From: Batkoa obscura
Taxonomy: Eukaryota; Entomophthoromycota; Entomophthoromycetes; Entomophthorales; Batkoaceae
Length of the DNA: 53,402 bases
Direction: 5' to 3'
Assembly (NCBI GenBank): GCA_030770535.1
Contig: JASVEC010000110.1
Location: 1-53,402 of the forward strand
The notes under the pieces were generated by a model, which saw only the letters and a program-made list of their open reading frames with translations, did no database searches and was not told where the DNA came from. Positions 44,610 through 53,402 of the stretch are shown here, piece by piece (the first letter of the stretch is position 1; each line of letters begins with the position of its first letter). The position numbers and the translations under genes were made by a program.

Positions 44610-46494
44610 TTATTTTCAGACAAAAATTAGTTTTAAAAAATTAAAATAAAAATTGTCTGGACTTGAGTAATTTATAGTATTTTATAGTGGCTTAAGTTTA
44701 AAATAGCTATTAATTTTGAAATTGTGGTTGAAGTTATGCAAGTTATCCTACACCTTTTAACTTCAAGTGCATGATAATTACCCCTTAGCTTTTTCAACTT
44801 CAAGTTTACAATTCTTTGAAAATCTAAATTTATAAATTTATGCCTTCAAATTCTGTACGTTGATTGGTGTAAATAAAGAGTAAAAGCTAAATTCAATCCC
44901 TTTTGACTGAAAATGATAAAGAGAATAAAATTGTGGTTCATACATTGGAGAGAAATAAGAAAGCTAAAAAAGACTTGTAATAAAAAGTGTGTAAAAAAGT
45001 TAAATCAATTTCACCTTATGATGACGCATTATAGTTTCGTTTCAAAGAAATGAGATAAGCCATTACTTAAAATAATAGTTTATGGAGGTAAAACCAGCTG
45101 TATTAGTAAATAATTTGTATTAAATCAAGTTAGACCTTATATTGAAAGCCTCATAGCAGATAGAACTAAGAACCACTAATTGAGATCATTTTTCAGGAGA
45201 ATAATACAGGAAAGGAAAATAGGGATTTAAAAAAACAAATTTAACTTCAACTTAAGTCATACTAAATATAAAATAAATAAATAAAATAAGGACTCATAAG
45301 AGTAATATTTAATGAAATCGTTATTCATATAATGATAACATTTTCTTTTTAAATTTAAAGACTTAAAATATAACAATAAAACAGATTTTAAAGTGACTAA
45401 GTGAGTATATTTTAATGTAATTTTAATTTATTATTACTATTTATAGTAGATCGTAAATTACTACATTCTAGCTTTTTTTTATTAACTTAACGTTTTTTTA
45501 TTATTAATTATCCCAGGTACTAAAAAATGAAGTATCGTTGTAAGCTTATATATTGATAATAAAACTTAAACAATGATAATAAACTTTAATTCGTGCAGTT
45601 TTGTATATTTAAAATTAACCTTATTATGGTGAAAAAACTTTAATGGTATTTTCGTATTAAAAAATAATTTATGACCATTATTTCAATTGCTGTTGTTTAT
45701 TTGAAGAACAATGACTAAAACTATGCTACATAATGTTTGCTAAATTGTATAAAAGATATTAGTTATACATCATAGGCCATTAGTTGAGAATAGTATAAAA
45801 AAACTCGTACATTTGAAATCATTTTATTTACCATTTATTAATATAATAGTTGGTAATATTAATAATATTAGCTATACCAATCAATTTGAGAATAAAAACT
45901 ATGTTATGCCGAGTTGATAGTAAATACTCATTGTTTATAAAAAATTATGTATGTTTCCTGAAACATCTTTGATTAATTTAGCTAAAATAATTGACATAGT
46001 TGAGAATTGTATAAAAATTTACACATTTTAACTTCATTTATTATTTTTCATTATTTTACTAGTGTTATAGCCTATTAGATGGTTGAGAATAAAATTCACT
46101 TTATGCTAAGGTAATGATAAATGAATAAGACATATTAATATTGAACCTAAGTTTTTGTGAAATTTATTAAATAGTATCGATAGAACAATGTAAAATATTC
46201 AATGTATATTATATTTGGTACTTTATTAACTTAATGCACTGTATTTGAGTTTAAATATCATCTTAAAAGGTATATAAACAGCTGAATGTCTTAACAAGCA
46301 TTTTTGCCAAGTTTTATATAGTTTTAATAATTGCTTTATAAGTTCTATTCTTAAAGCTATTTATATCAAAATGTTGTTGCAGTTCAAAAATAATATTAAG
46401 TCTACTTATATTTGCTTTAATATAAAATTCAAAAGCTGTAGGGCAAGCATAAGCGCTTGACAAACCCAGCACTAAAAGTGGTATTAATAATTAT
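44610..46494. other. Intergenic region with diverged repeats
   Basis: 1.9 kb between two minus-strand genes. No gene. It holds an imperfect duplication around 45782-46130. Confidence 0.5.
45782..46130. repeat. Imperfect tandem duplication, period about 200-216 bp
   Basis: AGTTGAGAATAGTATAAAAA at 45782 recurs at 45998 as AGTTGAGAATTGTATAAAAA, and a downstream TTTGAGAATAAAA block recurs as GTTGAGAATAAAA about 195 bp later. The copies are diverged. Confidence 0.5.
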
Positions 46495-47370
46495 TCATTT
46501 TAATTGTAATTCTAAATTTTCTTTTTTCATAGTTTTTTGAATCCATGGAAGGTAGCTTCTGACTTTAGCATAAGTACCAGGAACACCAGGTTCTGCGCAT
46601 TTTATCCCATTGGAAACAACACCTACAATTGAATATTGCCCATCTTCGTCTGACTTCATTAAGGGACCACCAGAATCTCCTTGACACGCATCTTTTCCTC
46701 CTTCTTTAGTACCAGCGCATATAGAAAACTTCTCGTCCAAAGAAGGCCATGTTTTTTTACATGTTTTCGTATCAATAATTTTAAGACTAACCTTTAACAA
46801 GGAATTTGACATTTGACCTTCAAACTTAGTATGTCCCCAACCAGCAACGATGAAAGATTCATCTTTATAATTCTCTTCAATATCGCTAATTTTTGGTACA
46901 ATTTTTCCATCTTTAACTTCTTCTTTTAATATAAAAATACCAATATCATCTAATAATTCAATTCCCTTTTCGCTATAATTCCCATGTTTGATTGTTTTCA
47001 AAACTTTATATTCTTCTCCATCAACCCCATCCAGATCATTTTTTCCATACCCAATGTACAAATCTTCCATTCCATACTTATCCGATATACAATGTGCTGC
47101 TGTCAAGACTACTTTCTCATGAATCAAAGTACCACCACACATATGTCCACTATATTGATTTCCAATTGATACTAGCCATGGAAATTCACTTTTGTTTGCT
47201 TTTACTCCTCCCACTATTCTACCATCTGATGTGTTTGGATTATCAGTTAGACTCTGCTGAATTGTTTCAAGACTTGGCTTAACCTTTGCGTACCCTCTTG
47301 GGTCAACTCGATTTAGTTTACTTAGACATCTGGTAGCTAAAGCACTTGCAATTATCTTTATTAGCCGCAT
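46495..47370 (-). CDS. Trypsin-like serine protease (family S1)
   Basis: 291 aa zymogen, single exon. The N-terminus (MRLIKIIASALATRC) is a short, weak signal peptide, followed by a propeptide to about residue 50. The activation site is R51-I52 in GRIVGG. The triad is complete: His93 (LTAAHC), Asp142 (LDDIGIF), Ser233 (GDSGGPL). Asp227, six residues before Ser233, is the S1-pocket aspartate, so cleavage after Lys or Arg is expected. Cys pairs are in the usual places (MCGG/AAHC; TCKKTW/SICAG; DACQGD/IKCAEPG). Such secreted trypsins are expanded in insect-associated entomophthoralean fungi, where they are thought to degrade host cuticle protein; that role is inference. The Lys-rich C-terminal extension (KTMKKENLELQLK) is slightly longer than typical. 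The start is the first Met of the frame. Confidence 0.93.
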   Translation of the reverse strand: MRLIKIIASALATRCLSKLNRVDPRGYAKVKPSLETIQQSLTDNPNTSDGRIVGGVKANKSEFPWLVSIGNQYSGHMCGGTLIHEKVVLTAAHCISDKYGMEDLYIGYGKNDLDGVDGEEYKVLKTIKHGNYSEKGIELLDDIGIFILKEEVKDGKIVPKISDIEENYKDESFIVAGWGHTKFEGQMSNSLLKVSLKIIDTKTCKKTWPSLDEKFSICAGTKEGGKDACQGDSGGPLMKSDEDGQYSIVGVVSNGIKCAEPGVPGTYAKVRSYLPWIQKTMKKENLELQLK

Positions 47371-47787
47371 AAAAGAAAAGTAAATCCTTTTTGTTTCTTT
47401 TAGTTTAATTTATTATGTTACTACATAATTCTTTTAATTTATTAATTCTTTTAAATTTTTACCATTTTTATAATTTTTGTGCTTTTTAATTTAGTTTCCA
47501 AACATTGTAAACAAGCTGGTAGATTAACTGAGTGAGTATGAATAAAATAGCAAAACCAATTAACTTTATGTTTCACCCTTATATTTTTCTCATTATTCTA
47601 CTCTATTTTTTGTTCTACCTTAAATATGAATGTTTTGAGCAAAAAGCATTTTTAATAAAAGGGGCATAAGCAAGAATAAGAATCCTTTACTAAAATCGCT
47701 TCCAGTCTAAATACTTCATTTGATTCCAGTAACCTTTTGTTTAAAACTATATTCGTCCTTTAGTATAATTAATAAGTGCTCCTCCAA

Positions 47788-47838
47788 CATATGGGGCATT
47801 TTTTTCGGTTTTCATCACTTTTCCCATTTTTTAACTAA
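47788..47838 (-). mobile_element. MITE copy 24 (truncated)
   Basis: Only the first half survives: ATATGGGGCATTTTTTTCGG, TTTTCATCACTTTTCCC, ATTTTTTAAC. Confidence 0.7.
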
Positions 47839-48203
47839 ATAAGAATAAAAATAATTTTTTTATAAAATACGTGCTTATGTTGGGTTTATTAACCTAAGTA
47901 AAGTTTTTCAATTTGACACATATTAAAAATTATAGAAATGTAGCAGTATGTTAATGAAAACTGTATAATGAATTGACATTGTTATTGAAAGATTAAGTTA
48001 AAATTAAAACTATTAAATTTATCACTTTTTCGTATATCAAAAACAAAAAAATTTCAATAAATTAATATAATAGAATATAAACTTTACACTTTATTGTAAA
48101 AACATACGTAGTAGAAAAACTCAATTAAGAAACTCTAGTACTTCAACTTATGTAAAGTTTTTAATATAAATATGCATACAGTGGTATATGTTTGCATGAA
48201 GTT

Positions 48204-48305
48204 TATGGGGATGTATTTTTGTGTTTAAGGATTTTACTAATAACTTTTCTGCTCAAATGGCGCTTAAAAGGTGGAAAAAGTAATGAAACCAAAAAACATC
48301 CCCAT
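48204..48305 (+). mobile_element. MITE copy 25
   Basis: TATGGGGATGTATTTTTGTG, TTTTACTAATAACTTTTC, TAATGAAACCAAAAAACATC, end CCCATTTA. Confidence 0.92.
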
Positions 48306-49032
48306 TTATTAATAAATATCTAAACAATCATATTTCAAATAGGTTATCAAGTTTAATATGATATGAAACTTAACTAATATTTAGCTTTTTTACACAATTT
48401 GTTAAGTACTATTGACAATTAGAATCGTTTTCTACTTTAACTATTTTATATTAGACTAAAGATTTTAATTAAGTATTGATGTTAATACTAATTTACTCAA
48501 TCTCTTAATTTAATTACATAAACCTAGATCCAAACTTTATGATTTTTTTATGGTCAAATATCACTATTATAATTTTATATTAATATCTGGTATTATACTG
48601 AATTTACTTTAAAGCTATCATACTTTCATGAAAAATAATTCACTAAACAAAGCCATAAAGAAATGGCAGCCTTTATATAAGCATGTTAAATGTATTGAAT
48701 ACTATCCAGCTAATTTTGTTAAATCGGACATTTAAAAAAAGGTCAAAAAGCTATAATATATCAAATCTTGATATAGGGTTTTGATCCAATATTTAATACA
48801 AAGAAGACAATATTACGAATCAATACTAAGAATATTTATACTCCATTTATGACGGAATTTTTTAATTTGATTTATCTTCAGTTAACCATGAATATTGTTA
48901 AATTGTATAATATTAGGGAATGATCTAAGTACTATAAGGAAGTTTTATCCAAAATCAGACCTTCGGCTTATTTTTAATATTTTTTTAAAAGTGCTTAAAT
49001 GATTTCTAGCACTACACGATTCAAAAAACATT

Positions 49033-49139
49033 ATATGGGAATGTATTTTTGTATTCAAGAATTTTACTAACAATTTTTCCACTCAAATAGTGCTTAAAAG
49101 ATGTAAAAAATGCTGAAACTAAAAAAAACATCCCCATGT
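49033..49139 (+). mobile_element. MITE copy 26
   Basis: ATATGGGAATGTATTTTTG, TTTTACTAACAATTTTTCCA, AATAGTGCTTAAAAG, end ACATCCCCATG. Confidence 0.92.
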
Positions 49140-49524
49140 AAATATTTTTTGGCTATATCATAAAGATATCTCAGTATTTTAATATTAATTGTATAGTTTA
49201 TATCAAATTTGTGTAAAAAATTACTATATGTCAAAATCTTAATAATGAGTTTTTTAAAACTAAAGTTATCTTATTGTATTCGTTTATACAATAAATAAAT
49301 AGCATGAATTATTAATAGAATGATCGAAGCTAAAATAAATTGAAAGTAAATAAAAACTAGATTACTAATATAAATTTCTAACTTATGTAAATCAAATTTA
49401 GTGTGACAATTCATTGTAAATAAATTCAAACATAAAAAAATTTCTAATTGTAATCATACAAGTATATAAAGGGAATGAATTCAGTTTTCAACTTGAATAG
49501 TTAAATGTTATTTTAAACATAGAA

Positions 49525-51147
49525 GTGTCTTCTATAGATACCCAAATTGATGATGCTTTTAGCGTCCATAACAGCGAAAAACAATTAGAAAGTCAAGCTT
49601 CAATAAATCCTTCCAAGCTCGATCAACCAAAAGTTGAAGTATCAAAAACAAGATTCCTTTTAATTATGTTAGGTTTGGTTTTGTCAATATTTGTAGCAGC
49701 CCTAGATACTACTATTATTGCTACTTCTTTAGCAAACGTTATCTCTGATTTTAATGCTTTTGACCAAGTAACTTGGGTTGCTGCTTCTTATTTATTATCT
49801 TCTATCGCTTTCCAACCATTATATGGTAAATTTTCTGATATCTTTGGTCGACGTGATATTATGTTATTTGCCCTTGGTGTCTTTTTAGTTGGTTCAGTAC
49901 TATGTAGTGCTGCACAAACTATTGAGATTTTAGTTATTTGTCGTGCTACTGCTGGTATCGGTGTTGGTGGTCTTATATCTCTTTCAGTTATTATTATATC
50001 CGATATTGTTTCACTAAGGAAGAGGAGGTTATATATGGGTATAGTTAGAGCTAATTTTGCTGTTGCTTCAGTTGTTGGTCCATTGATAGGTGATGCTCTT
50101 ACCGAAGAAGCTAGCTGGAGGTGATGTTTTTACATTAACATTCCAATTTGTCTACTAGGTATGTTTGTTATAGGCTTTTTTCTTCGTTTACCTACATCTA
50201 AACAAAACATGAAAGAAAAATTATCTAGAGTTGATTATTTAGGTTCAGCCACCTTACTCATCTTTACTTCACTTATAGTATTGGGCTTAAATTGGGGTGG
50301 ATAACAATATCCCTGGAACTCTACAGCAGTTGTTGTTTCGCTCTGTTTAGGTATTGCCTTTTTACTCCTTTTTATTTTCTTCCAATGGAAAGTATCTAAA
50401 GAGCCAATCATACCAGGGCATGTTTTAGTTCGTAATGTTATATCTGCAGATTTCACAGCCTTCTTTAATGGGTGTATGCTTTTTTCAACTGTTACTTATT
50501 TACCATTATATTATCAAATTGTACATGAGGAATCATCCATTAACTCAGGCTTGGAACTTTTGGCTACCATGTTGGAGGTAGTCTTCTGCTCAACAGGTTC
50601 TAGTATTTTTATTGTTAAAACTGGTATCTATCGCCCTCTTTCTGTAACTGGTACTGGTATTGGTGTTATTGGCACTTGTCTTATGGGATCTTTAATGAGG
50701 GTTGATATTTCAAGGGCAGAATTGATAATTTTTTCTTTGTTTATCGGATTGGGCATAGGGCTTTGTATTCAAGTCAACACAATTGCATCACAAGTAGCTG
50801 TTGATATGAAAGATGCAGTCATTGTAACATCATTGGTAAGTTTTTCACAATCTTTAGACGGAGTAATAGGAATGGCAGTGTTAGGAGCAGTATATCAAAA
50901 CGTATTAGCTTCCTCCTTAGCTAAAAATGCACCAACTGTCAATATTGGATCTTTATTTCAATCATCGACTTATATTCAAACTTTGACACCAGAACTTAGA
51001 GCCGTAGTAGTTCAATCTTATGTTGATGGTTTCCACTCTATGTTTTTAACTGGGATTGCTTTCTTTTCTGTCTCATTTATAGCTGCACTTTGTTTAAAGC
51101 ATATCCCTTTAAAAAATCGCGGGCCTTTAGTCCACAGGAAAATTTAA
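49525..51147 (+). pseudogene. Recently inactivated DHA2-type MFS drug:H+ antiporter
   Basis: One continuous 541-codon frame runs from 49525 to 51147 with clear 14-helix MFS features: a hydrophilic N-terminus, VAALDTTIIATSLANVI (first helix), motif A YGKFSDIFGRR, VGPLIGDALTEEASWR (motif C region), a hydrophobic second half and a C-terminal basic end. It is disabled by three point differences from family expectation and from the relic at 10500-15078: the start codon is GTG where the relic has ATG, TGA stands at 50122-50124 where W is expected (SWR-x-CFYIN), and TAA at about 50302-50304 where Y is expected (NWGG-x-QYPWN). No frameshift was found. It is young. Alternative: an N-terminally shorter or read-through product, or base-call errors. 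Confidence 0.85.
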
Positions 51148-51806
51148 AATAAGTTAATTTGCTAATATCGTATCATTTATCCACAACATAGATTGGTAAT
51201 TTAATTAATCTTATGAATAAACTCGACTGTTTTCAACAACTCTTTCTATTATTATTTTTTAATATTTTACAATGTGAGTTTTATCGAGTAATGAATCAAT
51301 ATTATCCATATAGTCTAAGTTGTATGAATTTTTAATTATTAAGTACAAAATATATAGCGATTGTATTATATTAATACAAATTATTTAGCATCTAAATCAT
51401 AAAAACATGAGTCTTCTGGATAGAATTATGGACACTTTACTGAAAATGTAATGCAACATAACATTTTTTAGGCATTATGTATAAGGCTGTTTTTATATAC
51501 AAGCTTCTTTTATAATTACAGTGTATTGAATATCTAAATTTAAAAATGATTATTATTAAAAAATGAATATAGAGTCCATTTCGCCACTCAAAAGTACTCT
51601 ATGGAGCCATTTCTTTAAATAAATCACTGCTTACCCTTTTGGGATCAAGTAGGCTTAAAAAAGATTGTGAATACCTCCAAAAACATTATTATAGCACTTT
51701 GGAAACTATAATTTACTTATAATAGCTTAAATTAATATTAAGATAAATAGTTTTGAAAATTTTATTTCTAATAAATATATTTCGGTACTTTAAAAATACA
51801 TTAAAA
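51148..51806. other. Intergenic region between convergent units
   Basis: 660 bp of AT-rich DNA between the transporter relic and the 3' end of the second repeat-protein gene. Nothing is recognised. Confidence 0.5.
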
Positions 51807-53402
51807 CTAGCAAGTTGTTATATCGGTTTCTGAAGAACTACAGCCATTACGCGAGTTCCTACAAAACCATCCAAAATAAGATTTTGACCAGCATTTAGGA
51901 GTACCATAGGAATAGCGATAATAAGAGCGTCCATAGCTATCATAGCATTTATCGTAATTTGCAGGACAATTGTTAGGAGGTTGAATAGAACAAGTTTTAA
52001 TATCAACTTGATCTTTAACACAAGAAGTACCAGATTTAAAGGAGCAAGACCAGCCATAATTAGTTTTAGTCCAGCAAGTAGGAACAAATGATTCAGATGC
52101 ATAGAAATAATAGTAACCATACCAACAGTAATCATTTTTTGTTGGGCACGTCAGAGGTGGTTTTGGAAAAGAGCAGGTTGAAATATCCTTTTCTCCTTTA
52201 AGTGCATTACATTGGCCGTTAACTTTGGCAATACAACTCCATCCATTTGCGTTAGCTGCCCAGCAGCTTGGTGCATTGATACTGCTAGGGCTAAATTGTT
52301 GTCCTTGGAAATTACAAATATCGGTGGAAGTTGGACATTTAGGAACAGGTGGGGGTGAAATATTACATGCCTTAATATCTAATTGTCCTTTAGAATTGTC
52401 ACATTTAGAGTTAAAGTCTCCTTGACAACTCCATCCCGAAGAGGTCTTAGACCAACATTTTGGTGCATTTGGGTCATTGGCTGTGAATCCTGCACTTCCA
52501 GAATTACAGGTATCGGTGGCCTTTGGACAATCTGGGATTGGAGGTAGAATATTACATGTTGTGATATCTAATTGGTTAATAGTAGCATCACATTTACCAT
52601 TTGAGCCATTCAAACAGATCCATGTGCCAGATGATGATTTAGACCAACATTTTGGCACATTTAGATCATTTGCTTTGAAGCTTGTAGTACCAGAAGAACA
52701 AGCTTCCGTGGCTTTTGGACAATCTGGGATTATAGCTGGAGGAATATTACATGATTTAATATCTAATTGACCTTTAGAAATATCACATATGGTATTTAAG
52801 TTTCCTTGGCAAATCCACCCAGAAGTAGTTTTAATCCAACATTTTGGTGCATTTAGGCTGTTTGCAGCAAAAATAACATCACCGGATTTACAGGTATCGA
52901 TGGCTTTTGGACAATCCGGGATTGGAGGCGGGATATTGCAAGTTGAGATATCTAACTGACCCTTTGAGGTGTCGCATGTAGGATTAGAATTCCTTGACAA
53001 CTCCATCCGAGGGTAGTTTTTGACCAACATCTTGGAGCGTTCGGATCATTGGCTGCAAATGTGACATTACCATTTGAGCAAATATCTGTAGCTTTTGGGC
53101 AGGCAGGAATTGGTAGAGGAAGGTTACACGTACTAATGTCTAATTGGCCTTTTGAGGAATCACAAGCAATTTTAACACTTCCTTGACAGTTCCATCCTGA
53201 AATAATCTTTGACCAGCACTTTGGTACATTTGGATCGTTAGCAACAAATGTGGAATTACCATTTGAGCAAGCATCAGTAGCTTTTGGACAAGCAGGGATT
53301 GGGGGTGAGATATTACATGTTGTAATATCAACTGCCCTTTACTAGTGTCACATCCAAAGTTATTAGATATTCCACAGCCCATCCAGAAGTGGATTTAGAC
53401 CA
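51807..53402 (-). CDS. Second Cys/Trp-rich repeat protein, 5' end beyond the window
   Basis: A paralogue of the 30035-33043 protein read from the right edge. Repeats carry the same six-Cys pattern (CPKATDTC, APKCW, GWxCQG, CD-x-SKGQLDI, TC-x-I-x-PP), with spacers shortened to PPPIPDCP. The C-terminal repeats are more divergent (NDYCWYGYYYFYASES, then a final CPANYDKCYDSYGRSYYRY unit ending TDITTC), and the Gly/Tyr tail of the first gene is absent. The open frame runs from about 53030 to the stop at 51807. Upstream repeats continue to the edge, but single-base losses near 52992 and near 53335 shift the frame. As with the first gene, this may be genuine decay or sequencing error. The signal peptide lies outside the window. 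Confidence 0.75.

Larger units (their letters stand above)
47371..49524. other. Intergenic region with three MITEs
   Basis: 2.15 kb between the trypsin gene and the transporter relic. MITE copies 24 (partial), 25 and 26 lie here; no gene is seen. Confidence 0.5.

Noticed and set aside
46984-47282. Plus-strand open frames within the trypsin gene
   Set aside because: They are antisense shadows of a well-supported S1 protease.
634-49139. A CRISPR-like array, because similar short units recur many times
   Set aside because: Spacing is irregular (2 bp to several kb), orientation varies, copies are diverged, and the units have inverted ends and insertion sites. They are MITEs.

Overview
The window looks like nuclear DNA of an early-diverging filamentous fungus. 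It is very AT-rich, its genes are split by 43-62 bp GT-AG introns, and it encodes a Pex14 peroxin, a Tgl2-like lipase, a hemerythrin-domain protein, a C2H2 regulator, a secreted trypsin and DHA2-type drug transporters. A trypsin in a fungus and the gene repertoire point to Entomophthoromycotina (Conidiobolus-like). That placement is inference, not proof.

Layout. 1-4.2 kb: a small secreted Ser/Thr-rich gene, then about 3.5 kb of decayed DNA holding a tRNA-Gln relic. 4.2-10 kb: PEX14 (minus) divergent from the first of four paralogues of an uncharacterised fungal membrane-protein family, then a functional tRNA-Gln(TTG) and two more paralogues on the minus strand. 10.5-15.1 kb: a decayed transporter gene split by a 3-kb DNA transposon, which itself carries a solo LTR and a MITE. 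15-29 kb: gene-poor, with a possible tubby-fold protein, a second solo LTR, a 125-aa acidic protein and a relic of it, two relics of the membrane family, and the fourth intact member, which has a duplicated membrane segment. 30-33 kb: a large secreted Cys/Trp-rich repeat protein. 35.8-40.8 kb: hemerythrin-domain gene, small single-pass membrane protein, lipase. 43.7-47.4 kb: C2H2 factor and trypsin (both minus). 49.5-51.1 kb: a recently dead transporter gene. 51.8 kb to the end: a second Cys/Trp-rich repeat gene, cut by the window edge.

The dominant non-genic signal is a family of about 105-bp miniature inverted-repeat elements: 26 recognisable copies, roughly one per 2 kb. They have TATGGGG-type ends and TA-rich insertion sites. 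Their ends resemble the terminal repeats of the 3-kb transposon, so its transposase family may have moved them. No operon-like cooperation between the genes is visible. The recurring themes are local duplication (membrane family, Cys/Trp repeats, acidic protein, transporters) and AT-biased decay of spare copies.

Gene models with introns were built by eye from splice sites that keep the frame; all listed junctions were checked for phase. No database search was possible.
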